Assembly (NCBI GenBank): GCA_029891345.1
Contig: CM057000.1
Location: forward strand, 133,784,163 to 133,848,162
Direction of reading: 5' to 3'
Length of the DNA: 64,000 nt
Source: Dryococelus australis
Taxonomy: Eukaryota > Arthropoda > Insecta > Phasmatodea > Phasmatidae
Every line of letters starts with the position of its first letter. Within the stretch, counting starts at the first letter, position 1. The position numbers and the translations under genes were made by a program. The notes beneath the pieces were generated by a model. It ran no database searches. It saw only the letters and a program-made list of their open reading frames with translations, and was not told the DNA's origin. Positions 45,628 to 56,885 of the stretch are shown here, one piece after another.

Positions 45628-46126
45628 TGCCCGGTTGCACCAACATCTTCCCATCTTCCTAGTTCCGAACCAGGATCCAGTTTGATCTTGGTTCCAATGT
45701 AAAAGTGTTGCACCAATGACATTTCATGATTCTGAATCTTCGATTTGTCGATCTTGGTTCCGAAGTGAGAGATCGAGATTAAGTATGAGACAAATTTTGT
45801 TATTTTGTTATTGGTTCGTTATCTGTGGCGTCATGGAAGTAGGCGTATTTTTCACTATATATAGAACTAGATGTACGATGTTCTATCTGATTTAAGTTAA
45901 TTATAGTTGTACGAATTTTACTGAATAATATTCAAGTGCGTTTAATGTTCTTTAAACTCCCCAAGAAAACAATCGAACCTAGGTTCTATCTGTTGGAGTA
46001 TTTTCAAACTACATTTGCTGACGATGGCTGCCGAAATTGGCGATCTCCAGTCCAGCAACAGTTTTCTGTGTGTATCTTAGATCCGATATCGGATCGAGTT
46101 TCGAACCACAATAGTACAACCGGGCA
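45628..46126 (+). mobile_element. MITE with TGCCCGGTTG ends
   Basis: TGCCCGGTTGCACCAA at the left is inverted at the right as TTGTACAACCGGGCA-like text ending at 46126. CTA flanks both sides (45625-45627, 46127-46129). A 3-bp target fits PIF/Harbinger-type elements. The interior repeats GATCTTGGTTCC and CGAACCAGGATCC words. No ORF. Confidence 0.7.
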
Positions 46127-46251
46127 CTAGTAACGCCTGCCGCCGTAAGATTATTATTATTATTTTTTACAGCTGACGAAAACAATATGCAATGGACTCT
46201 GTATGACGAAGAAAGATTGATGTAATTACACTTCTTTCAGTTTTGTATCAC

Positions 46252-46252
46252 G

Positions 46253-46285
<33 letters not shown>
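46252..46285 (+). repeat. Poly-A tract
   Basis: About 34 consecutive A residues. No LINE or SINE tail is recognised just upstream. Confidence 0.95.
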
Positions 46286-46288
<3 letters not shown>

Positions 46289-46640
46289 GACGAAATAAAC
46301 GGTTGTGGACAAGAGAATGGTTGGCCTAGAGGAACGAAGACAGGAGTGTACTGGCAAAGCTTCTCGGATAATCGGGGTGTCAGTACACAGACAACCTGGA
46401 AACTATATACAAACATGTTCCTTCTACGCTTCTATTAACACTGTTATCTGTTTTTTTTTTTTTTTGGTTCACTTTCCCCTGTCCGTAGCTAACGAAGTTA
46501 CCGCTGAAACCGTTATGTTTCCATGTAAATAATTTCCTTGCTCTCATTGGCTGAGATCGAAAACTAGCGAAGAAACGCGTAGAGAGAACAGGACCAATCC
46601 AATTACCTAAAAATAGTACACAGGCCAGCAGAACTGCGCG

Positions 46641-47813
46641 CATAGGCTATTCACGGTAAAGTGAACAACATTGAAAGCCCTCTCATTTAGGATAATAGTC
46701 ATTAAATATACATTTTTTTTATAGCCTTGAACGCTAATTTCTGAATGCTATGGAGTAAACACACCGTGTTTATTACTATAGGCTGTTCACAGTAAATGAA
46801 CATTTTTGAAATCCCTGCTTAAGATTGTGTATACCTCCGCTTGATGTAAAATTAACACTGTCATGGGCCTCATCACGTTATTTATGCGTCGGTCAATTGA
46901 AACTGTGAAATAATTAAGAAAGTAAATACTTTACAAGTCTGCTTATTTTTACACGTCGATTCCTTAAACAACAGAAAGCGAAATAAATAATTTTATGTTA
47001 TCACAAATGGTTACCTAATATTCTCTGTTCACGATAAAATAAGCACTTTTGAAAGACCTGCGTAAGATATAACTGTATGCACATTGAGTGTTCCTCCTAC
47101 GTATGTAAGATTAACATTGTCATGGCCCTCAGCATTTGATTGATGCGTTGGTTAAGTGAAACTACGGAATTATTAAAAAAGTAAATATTTCACAAATCTG
47201 CTCATTTGTACCTACACAACGATGCACAAAAAAACTTAAAGCGAAAGAAATAATTGAAGTTTTCAGAAATGGTTACACAACACTTTTTATTCGACGTTAA
47301 GATGTGGAACTACTTTCCATCCATCGTTACCAACTTTACCGGGCGCATGTCACTCAGTGCACCAGTTGAAGTATATGGAGGCGTGGGCAGTGACTTTTTT
47401 TTCTAAGGTTGATTTCAGAAGTGCTCAATTTATCGTGAACAGCCTTTACTTGCATGCACGTTGTGTATTCTTCCACTGTATGTAGAATTACCATTGACAT
47501 GGGTCTGATCACATTCTTCATACGTCGGCGAGGCGAAGCAGTGAAGTTATTAGAAAATTAGATATTTTACAAATTTACTCATTCTTAACGCACACATGCG
47601 TTGAAAATTCAGCAATCAAAAAAAAAAAAAAAAGAAGAATTCTCAGATGTCTACCTAACACTCTCAATTCCACTTTGAGATACGGAACTACTTTCCCCTC
47701 CGTCGTTACCAACTTTACTGGGCAGAAAGTGTGCAAGTAGCGGATTTGATTTTTTTTTTTTCAACGGTTGATTTCAAAAAGTGCTCGCTCACTTCCCCGC
47801 GAACAGCAATTAC
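46641..47813 (+). mobile_element. Cluster of one B- and three A-family MITE copies
   Basis: A B-type left half (46641-46773) is followed at once by an A copy truncated on the right (46777-47020), a complete A copy (47023-47449) and an A copy lacking its left tip (47450-47813). Each shows AGTGAAACT-, CGACGTTAAGAT- and TTGATTTC-type landmarks where present. The order suggests repeated insertion into, or recombination between, sibling copies. Confidence 0.75.
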
Positions 47814-48549
47814 CTGCCCATCCGCGCGTCTTCAGCTAACACACGCTTCTACCGGGTGTGTTTCTACAACACGACAAACTTAATTAAGTCATTCCTCATG
47901 AAAAAAAAAAAAAAAAGATGTAAAAGTTTGTATCGCTTTTCCGCTGAAATAATAATTAAGTTTCACGTCCCCAAAAATCGTATTTTAAAATGCTTTTCGT
48001 TAAAAATATTATAAACCACTTGAGATCTAGCGACAAATCGGCGAATTTTGTTTTGTATGACGGGTACCTTACACCTCTGAAATTGCAGTGTGCAATATCA
48101 TCGCTCTTGGCGGTGAAAATGGGGGTTGGTATCTTATATTTGCATTAAAATTTTAAACCCTAAAATATACAAGATTTTTCCTTAAGCCATCTTATGAAAA
48201 AGTGCGTCTAAATAATAATAATAATAATAATAATAAAAATGTATGCATCGTCGGAATATTCTCAGGCGAGTATTTTCGAGAAATGTATGCATAATTCAAA
48301 AACAGAAAGTGCGTTGCCTGGTGGGTAGGCAACACATAACGCAAATCAAACATTTCAATTAGGAGAGCTCCCTTAAAAATCACATTAAGATGTAAATGCT
48401 CATACATTTTCGTCTGATATATTCGTACAAATCACATGCTGGAGTTTGTTGTTGCCGGCGTTGTACAAAAACATACTCATGGTTACTCCCACAGAGAGGG
48501 AAGGTTTACACAGCGCACAATTCCACGTATTCAACTCTTAACTATTTTA
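47814..48549. other. No recognised feature
   Basis: Contains an (ATA)n run near 48210. Short open frames without domains. Confidence 0.35.
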
Positions 48550-48792
48550 CTATAGGCTGTTCACGGTGAAGTGAGCACTTTTTAAGGCCCTTATAAATTT
48601 TTCCTTTCGTCCAATTTCCATCTTCCTGCTGCTTTTTAATACAAACATTGCAAAGTAACCAATAAACACAGTGCATGTATTTCATCAACCTCAACACCTA
48701 ATGCCTGAGGTTGCAATAAGATATATTTATTAGTGGTTAATGACTGTAGGGAGGGCCTTAAAAAGTGCTCACTTTACCGTGAACAGCCTATA
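48550..48792 (+). mobile_element. MITE family B, copy 5
   Basis: CTATAGGCTGTTCACGGTGA and TTTACCGTGAACAGCCTATA are almost perfect inverted ends, with AGCACTTTTTAAGGCCC paired at the other side. Best-preserved B copy. Confidence 0.9.
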
Positions 48793-49887
48793 ACCGTACC
48801 TATCTATATTATGGGGACGGAACTACGAGCTGAAAGGGTTATTGACTGGATCGACCTACGTTATATAACGAGAATGTTCGATCTATAACACATGCGATTA
48901 TTGCAATGCTTGGCAACGCACACAATTGGTACCTTTTTATTTATTTGCTTACTTAGCTCTTTATTATTTTTTGGTGCATAGTGTTGAATAACTACTAAGG
49001 TTTAGCATTTCAATGATCATACAATACACCAGTGCTAGTGTTTTTTTTAATAATGTTAGCGCTAATTTTATAATTATAGACCTATTAGATTTCTTCGTTT
49101 CCTGGAAGTGAAAAGATTTTCATCAAAACATTCAACACGCTTTCCGCATGCGATGGGCAAAGCTTTTTACAAAATAGAAAATTTTAGCATTTGACTTGAC
49201 ATTTCCTTTCCTCTAACGAAACCACCAATACACAATTCAATTGTAAAGTCAGAGTTCAGACAATTGAACATCGATTATGTGAGCTTCATAAAAATGTTTA
49301 TCTTATTATGCAAATAATTATCATAATATTCAGAAGTGTATTTTACGTACCTTTTTAGAAATAGGCTTAAAATTTATATTAAAAGTTTATTTCATACCAA
49401 AAAACTCAATTGTTTACTTTATAAAATATGTCAATTCGTATATTTCCTCTTCGCATTATATTAATTTGCCATTTATTTAATTTAAGACAAGCTTTATTTA
49501 ATATACCGAGATTAAAATCGCCCTCCGATGAAACAACACACATTCCACATAACCTCTGATAAATTCTCTGCAAAATGGCTGCTTGACTTCGACTTTAAAT
49601 ATCAACTTTTCGAAATTGTAAAGTTAAGAGTGCTTGACTTTACCTTTGACAGTTCCATTGTGTCAAGCTCCATAAGAAACAACATGTCGGAAAGCAAACG
49701 TAGAGTAAAACGGCAAAGTCAAATGTTAAAGTTTTCAATTGTGTAAGGGCCTTAAGACGTAAAACTTCATCCTTTACAAGAGAGTCTGGAACATAACGCA
49801 GTTTCTTCCTCACACTCTGTAATATTAAAAAAAAAAACTACGTCACTTTAAAGCAGATTAAATACAATGATCTCTTGGCGCCATTGA
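48793..49887. other. No recognised feature
   Basis: AT-rich; a 72-codon frame (49528-49746) lacks a domain. Confidence 0.35.
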
Positions 49888-50050
49888 GCCGACCTCCCGC
49901 GACGCAGTCGGTTGGTGTGCTGCCGATCTGGGGTGCGGGAGGTTCTGGGTTCGAACCCCAGATAAGTCTTGGGTGTTAGTTTACGGCCGTGGCTACACGA
50001 GTGCTGTCAAACGCATTCAGCTAAATACATTCGGTAGCCACGTCTGAACA
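49888..50050 (+). mobile_element. tRNA-headed SINE family 2, copy 1
   Basis: CCTCCCGCGACGCAGTCGGT contains an A-box-like stretch and GGGTTCGAACCCCAG is a perfect B box. AGTCTTGGGTGTTAGTTTA then follows, matching the second copy at 62005. The head differs from family 1. Confidence 0.75.
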
Positions 50051-53000
50051 AGTTTAAAAACAGAAAGTGTTTTCGCGGTTACATGCCAAAAGTAGATTGT
50101 TAATTAATGGAAATTCTAACCTCGACACCATGGAACTTAAAATGTATGATATTTAATTATAATTGTCTCCGACATTTATCACGATTGATCTTTTTAATTC
50201 TTATGAAACCTACACTTTTACTGTAATGACATAATGGGTGGGTATTAGTACATTCAACTTTAAACTTAAGTTAAACTAACAAGTGCAGAAATTCCCGCCA
50301 AATTCAGCAGTATTTATAGCACTGCTTGTTTACTTTGAAGCAGCCAATAGGAGCGCAGTAGAGAAGAGAATTCGACCGAAACGATTTGTGAAAACTGTTC
50401 ACTTTGAAGGAGAAACAACTGTGATCGGAATTCGTTGGAAGGTGATGTAACTCTTCAATAGCTGAATTTGTTTAAGTGAAGTAGTTTTGCATAACGTGTA
50501 ACCGCGGCCTAAGTTAGGTCATAAGTTAGTTGGTAAGTTGTCCTCTTAAGAATTCTTTAGGCATAATACCGGGGGACATTAACAAGCCCAATACAATACA
50601 GATTCTCACCGATACAGATTTAGAGTGTACTCCCAACTTTTGCGAACGGGTGCTTCAATTCTAATTTTATGCTATTACTCCACATCAGGCGAACAAAACT
50701 CAGTCCGGAGGGTACTCTTTTTTGGCGAATGTGTTCCCGAGACTGGCTGTCAAAGGAAAACGGATTGCAAATGGGTATTTTTGTCCTATCCCTTCTGCAC
50801 CTGCATGGCTAGACACGCGTTATTATCATTACTTTTTTTTTTTTTTTTTAATCCTTTCCGTTTGGCAGCATTCCGGATTTGCATGGGACACCATGCTAAC
50901 TAGTCCGCCGTAAAAAGCGGTATCGCATCAGCATGAATCGCTTGCTGCCGTACATGCAAATGAAGATTCAGCTACTGTATTAAACGTGTGATGTTCGAAA
51001 GTATTTTGTGGCTGAGAACGATGCGATGCGCATGGAGGCGAAGATAGGCACGGGGTGTATGAACGGAAATTTGTTATTTCTGGTACTCATGAAAATTAGA
51101 AGGAATTTTTTTTTTTTTTTTCAAAATAATACGCTGCAGGAATTTCCAATATTGTTTGGGGCACTCTCAACAGCCATGTAACATAATATACTTTAACACG
51201 TTCTACTTTAATAATTATTTTTAATTACTGTCACGACGTAGAGAAAACACACAAATATTTTTATTTACGTTGGTTAAATTAAATTATTCTAATTTGACAC
51301 TACAAAGTATCGACAGAAATATTTTATTACGCTACAAAATTAGAATTCAGGGGATGCACAATTTAAAAAACACAAATTTACAGGTAAGGGTCGGGTTTAT
51401 TTCTCCACGTTTAAAAAAAATCACTTTCATAGCAGTTTGCGAATATCTCTTACTCTTGCAAGCTAAAATCGACTCGTGAGTTTGTGCTCAGTAAAAAAAT
51501 TTTTTTTTGTACAAAAAAGGACAGCAGCAAATTAGTTTGTCAAAGGCTCATATTTGCCAGTGACTCAAACATGTAGAAAATGACAACTGCTTACGTTCAT
51601 ACGAATGATGCCGCAAATTTGGCAAACCAATAACTTGGCTGTAACGTCGCCTGAAATAACGATGACAATTTCCACAGTGTTGCCAAGCTCACTCCCATTT
51701 CTGCTGGTCACGTGACCAGAAGTTTTATGACAATTTCTGTAACCCATATGGGTGACCCGTCTAGGTATGCATCAATATTATTTTTAATTAAATTATCATA
51801 ATATTATATTCCATAAGATTGAATCCTTTATTAATTTTTTTTTTTCATATTTTAATTTAAAAGAATTGAGCTGCATAATTTCCTTCATATTTAGTTATCA
51901 TTATTTAACGAAAATTAGTTAATTAATTAATTTCCTGAATAATAGTTTTTATATAATTACTAAACGCAGTTTCAGTATTTCTGCCCTGCTGCGTATACAA
52001 TATGTATTGAGAATGTTAAAATTTCTTTGTTATTCACTGTCTGCGTTCTTGCAACATGTGGTTTTCCGCTAGCTATCGTGACGTCAGGCAAAAAAAAATC
52101 GAAACGTGGCTGAAACTTCAGGAAATTTTCCGGAACACGAAACGCCCGGCAAAGAGGCAAGTCGAGTTAGTAATGGTTATGTGCTCTTGAGTGTAACCAT
52201 GATTCCACCGAAACTACGCTCTCTCCGGTTGTATGAAAGTATGTATGCATGTTCTCTTCGTTTAAAACACTAAAATTATAACCAGTCCGTGCATCCTGTG
52301 ATGAGCGATTCTCTTCCGATGTTACAATGCACGAATAAAATTATTTTCGTACTTTCCTCGGAAACTATATATCTAGCCTTACATAAATAACACAATTAGT
52401 TGTTTAACTGACGGATACAAGGCATACCCAATTATATAAATGAAGAAAAAATGAGAGGAAATAATTTCTCGTCGTAGAAATCTCTGCCGTTTTTTATTTT
52501 GAATACAATGTATGCCGGTTAACGAATTCGTACTATTATATATATATGTGTATATATAGGATATTTTCATCATACCTTGAAACGATTGGAATACATTTTC
52601 TTCAAAAGACAGGAGGCGAAAACGAATAGCTTCAAACGAGAGATGCATCAGTTTCTAATTAAATATCTATAATAACTGGTGGTTTGCTTTGATTTTGCTA
52701 TGGGGTTGATCATAGCAAAATCTCTTTGGAATAAGATTCAAACTAAATGTTATAGCGAATTTCACAGCAAGTATTTGTGCAGATAATAAAAGCGTATTGA
52801 TGTGTTGACATTTTCTCCTTGACGTCGCATCATTCCTATCCACGAGCATGCAGTTAAAGGGACTACATACCCGGATCTAGAGCTGCGTTGCAGAGTGTTT
52901 TGAACTACACATGTGTTTGTTTTACGGAACTACTTCACATATGAACTGGGCTACGAAAAGATAAGTCACTTGAGACGAGGCATGAAGACTACTTTGAATT

Positions 53001-53700
53001 TGAAGGCACCTCGCACATTAGAAAAACAATTTCTGATCTCGCCAACATCGCCACAAACTGCCTTTTTCACACTGCATCATAACAAAACGTACTCATGAGC
53101 AACATTCGAAACTAGCATAGGGAGATGTACTGGACTGCTGCAGACATTGCACTAGTAAAACTACAGAGTTATCTCTTAAAGCCACGTTGTTTCAGCTGTA
53201 CAACGGGTACACCACACTGCCTTTATTTAGACCGTTGCGCAGAGACTAAAGTCAAATTATATGGCAGGAGCATTAATTGTTACAAATGCAGTAGTTATTT
53301 GATATTTGTGAGCCATCAGTAACAAATGTCACTGTTAATGTAATATACTGTCAGGTTACTAATATAAATATAATACGAAGTACTTTTGTAACAATGATAC
53401 ATTCTTACTGTACTGTCAGCAGTAATGTGGTGTTTTCACTGTAAAAAAAAATTGAGTTAAAATTCCCTTACATGTAAGGTAAAATTACCTCTCAAAGGTA
53501 CAGTAAATGTACATAACAAGTTAACTGCTATTCCCTAATCGTACGGGAAAAGTACGAGACAAAAGTGGGTGAAAAATCCTACACAAGTAAGGGAAAATTA
53601 GCTGTATTGTATAATACAATTATATTTTAATAATATCCCGGAGCATTAATGCCGTTAATTTTTTGTACCTATATTCGCTGACCGATAGTAAACGAAACGT
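50051..53700. other. Long unassigned stretch
   Basis: Poly-T tracts at 50831, 51107 and 51837. At 53439-53600 are CACTGTAAAAAAAAATTGAG and several TTACATGTAAGGTAAAATTA words, similar in style to the 27.6-29.1 kb region. The open frames at 50625-50903, 52379-52648 and 53125-53322 carry no domain. Confidence 0.4.
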
Positions 53701-53701
53701 C

Positions 53702-53797
53702 AACACTAAAACCCTCGGTATTTGCTGGCGGGTTGGTATGAACCACGGTCCTCTATCACAAGAGGCCGATGTTCTATCCATTGCACCACGGTTGGTG
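53702..53797 (-). mobile_element. tRNA-like SINE head (third type)
   Basis: Minus strand reads CAACCGTGGTGCAATGGATA (A box), CATCGGCCTCTTGTGATAG and GTGGTTCATACCAAC (B box). The arms pair poorly as a tRNA, so it is a SINE head or tRNA pseudogene. It abuts a truncated A MITE. Confidence 0.5.
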
Positions 53798-54092
53798 GAG
53801 AGTAGTTCCATATCTTGACGTCGAATAAAAAGTGTTTGGTAGCCATTTCCGATAACTTAAATTTTATCTTTCGCTTTCTGTTTTTTAATGCATGGAAGTG
53901 TAAAAACTAGCAGATTTGTAAAATATTTACTTTTCTAATAATTTCAGAGCTTCGCTTGACCTTCGCATGAATAAAGTGATGAGGCCTACGACAATGTTAA
54001 TCTTCCATAAGGGGCAATAATACACAACGTGCATACAAGTAGATCCTAAGCAGGGCTTTCAAAAGTGTTCATTTCACCGTGAACAGTCTATA
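53798..54092 (-). mobile_element. MITE family A, copy 7, one end missing
   Basis: From AGTAGTTCCATATCTTGACG to CACCGTGAACAGTCTATA. The GTCACTCAGTGCGCC part and its terminal repeat are absent. Confidence 0.8.
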
Positions 54093-54473
54093 GCACCAGG
54101 CATTTTACTACGCAGCGAGACTACATAACGCTTCATCATGAAACAAGAGAAATTAATATCAAGTCAGAATACATTGGTGTTGTTTGGACAATGCTTTAAT
54201 GTCATAGTAACAAAAGTATTTTGTTCTTACTGCCATATTTAACGTTGCGGAAACATTATTTTGAATGATGTTTTACATCAACTCTTCAACAGTGTATTTG
54301 CATTGTAATAATTTAAAACTTTGTAAACATTTCAACTCTGTCAAAACGTAATAAATTTGAAGTGCATGTTGCCTGGTTTGAAAGCAGTGAATTCGGAGTA
54401 GTGAAATACACGTTAATAACATTCGTTTCTTTAAAGCGAATTTTAAATTTTTACACAAGACACTACTAGTTAC

Positions 54474-54908
54474 GTATAGGCTGTTCATGGTAGAATGAGC
54501 ACTTTTGAAAGCTCTACATAATGTTTCCTTGTATACACGTTGTGTGTTATTCCGCCTTATGTAGTGTTAACAATTCCATGGGCACCATCACTTTATCCAT
54601 GCGTCGGTCAGGTGAAACTCTGTAATTATTAGACAAATTAATATTGTGCAAATTTGCTCATCTTTACACTTTGATGCAAGAAAAATATAAAAAAAACGAA
54701 AGCGAGAGAAATAATTCAAGTTATCACATGTGGTTACCTAACACTTTTTATTCGACGTTAATATATGGAACTATTATCCCCTCCATCGTTACCCACTTTA
54801 GTGGGAACACATTACTCATTGCGCCAGTTAAATTATATGCAGTTAGGGGCAATGCCTTTTTTCTATGGTTGACTTCAAAAGTGCTCACTTTAGCGTGGAC
54901 AGCCTGTA
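54474..54908 (+). mobile_element. MITE family A, copy 8
   Basis: GTATAGGCTGTTCATGGTAG to TTAGCGTGGACAGCCTGTA, with all family landmarks. The open frame at 54644-55078 crosses its border and is not a gene. Confidence 0.85.
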
Positions 54909-55544
54909 TCTATAAGGTGTCGTGCGATTCCTTGAGACAATTCCGTGCACCGGTGATAAACCGAATCGCTAACACCTGGTTCTCAATCATCGAGAAGTCT
55001 ACGAAGCTGAACTATGAAACTGTGGAACATCAAGTAAAAGCTTTTCCCCGTAGATTTATCACCACACCTACTAAATGACATTTTCCCTGTCTAAAAAAAT
55101 AATCATAAGCTTTTAAATGAAGTCGGCGCTGAAGAGAATTTACGCAGCGGGCGAAGAGAATGTTCATGAGAGTTAATATATTTCCATTTGATGTTCGCCA
55201 TTAGCAGGGCATCAGGCAAAAAAAAAAAACGCATTCCACCTTTCATTGCCTGTGTATATCACCCTTTCCCCGTTGAGTTGCAACTTCTCATCCTGCTTCA
55301 CTCGCTTTATACGACAGCGGCTTAAATATCACATAAATTCAGCGCAACAACAGCAGGATAATTAAAAATAATAAACAAGAACAGGAATGTGTATGGTTTA
55401 AGAGGATTTAGAATGGCACAGACAAAAAAGTTTTAGGTGTGTAAATATCAATTTCGGATTAAACTAATTGCGGGAGAGAAAAAATATTGCCGCGAACTCA
55501 CTCGTCCACCTAGCTGGAACACATCGTTGCGTTGTGGTTTTGTG

Positions 55545-55613
<69 letters not shown>

Positions 55614-56100
55614 TCTGATATAAATCCATACCGTTTTCCAGTTCACACCAACCACATTTTTGGAATGTTTTCTGGTTCATTGGAGAAACTGTGTTGTCTG
55701 CCATTGGGATCAGAGTTAATGTTTTCATGTCTACAAGAGTACTTAATTGATCTACCGATGGCACTTTAATATAGATTTTGGTTCACCTACATTGTTATCC
55801 CCTATGAAATATACGTAGTAATAACATAGAAGTTTATAAACTGAAGTGCAAAATTTATTTAGTATAATGAATTTTACTGATGACATAAATTTTCGTGAGT
55901 CATAAATCGCATGAGTTGTTTGAGAGAGTCTTGCAACGGGAGTCAAATATTTTGAACATAAGCCATTGCTTCACTATGCCGTCGCAGGAAACCAAGTCTG
56001 AGACAAGAAAAAAACGGTAAAACGAGCCGATAGTAGCTGTAGTCAGAATATAAAAATAAAACGTTCAGTAAAGCCACAAGATATAAAACATAACAGAAAC
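54909..56100. other. Unassigned, with (CA)n at 55549-55610
   Basis: A perfect (CA)n microsatellite of about 62 bases lies at 55549-55610. An A tract lies near 55219. No gene is recognised. Confidence 0.5.
55549..55610. repeat. (CA)n microsatellite
   Basis: About 31 CA units without interruption. Confidence 0.97.
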
Positions 56101-56489
56101 AATAGAGAAGAGACGATTGCTAGTTTTTGGACATTTACATAGAATGGATGGCAACAGGTTAACCAAACGGATCTTCAAATATCTTTGAAACACGAAATCA
56201 ACAACAACCTGGATTCAAGAAGTTAAGAAAGATTTGGAAAGAAACAATATAAGTGAAGAAGAAGCAACAGAGAGAGAAATTTTTAAGAAAAAAGTGTTAA
56301 AAATGGAAGGATTCCAAGACAGCAAGGAAAAGAAAACAGGCTCGAAACTGCCCGAGGAGAGGAAAAAGATACATAGTGAGAAGATGAAGGAGTGCTGGAG
56401 AAAGAAGAAGGAACAACATAAGACGAAGCATTGAAATTAATTCGTGGTCCCTAGAAGACCCTAACGGAAAAAGAAGAAGAAGAAGAAAG
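56101..56489 (+). mobile_element. LINE 3' end (non-LTR retrotransposon)
   Basis: One frame reads RRLLVFGHLHRMDGNRLTKR, IQEVKKDLERNNISEEE, REIFKKKVLKMEGFQ, and a very basic end finishing KKKEQHKTKH and a stop at 56434. The GHLHRMD motif and basic tail are those of the reverse-transcriptase C-terminus of insect LINEs. One in-frame TGA follows RIFKYL. A short 3' UTR ends in repeated GAAGAA (56466-56487), as LINE tails do. It is 5' truncated, and the polymerase and endonuclease domains are absent. Confidence 0.75.
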
Positions 56490-56511
56490 CCCCAAGGAAT
56501 TTTGTCGGTAC

Positions 56512-56577
56512 CTCAGATGAGCTTCTCTCAAGACCTCGATGTTAAGAGCCGCCCAAATCTTTTCACCATCTCTCTTA
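56512..56577 (+). mobile_element. SINE family 1, 3' tail fragment
   Basis: TCAAGACCTCGATGTTAAGA and GCCGCCCAAATCTTTTCACC match the family's tail. It is cut by the Harbinger element starting at 56578. Confidence 0.75.
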
Positions 56578-56885
56578 CCGTTCCACACAAAAACTTTTTG
56601 TACGACTTTTTGCCTGCGCAGTCCAAGACGTAGCAGGCAAGACATGACGCGTGGACAGAAAAACTGCGCAGTTTTGTGAACAGCGCGGAGGCGGCGCAGG
56701 CAAGACGAGAACTGAGGGCGAGAGCATATTCATTCCCGTCCGCGCAGTTCTCGTGGTCTGCGCAGACTTGTCGGAGCGTGTGGACGCGTCTTCCGTCTTA
56801 TCCGCACACGTGGCTCAGTTTTCCTTCAGTGTTTGTGCCGGAACAGTGTCCACCAAGTTGAATACATCGCTGTTCGCATTGATCA

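Noticed and set aside
55437-55769. 110-codon frame with a His/Thr run
   Set aside because: The run is the (CA)n microsatellite.
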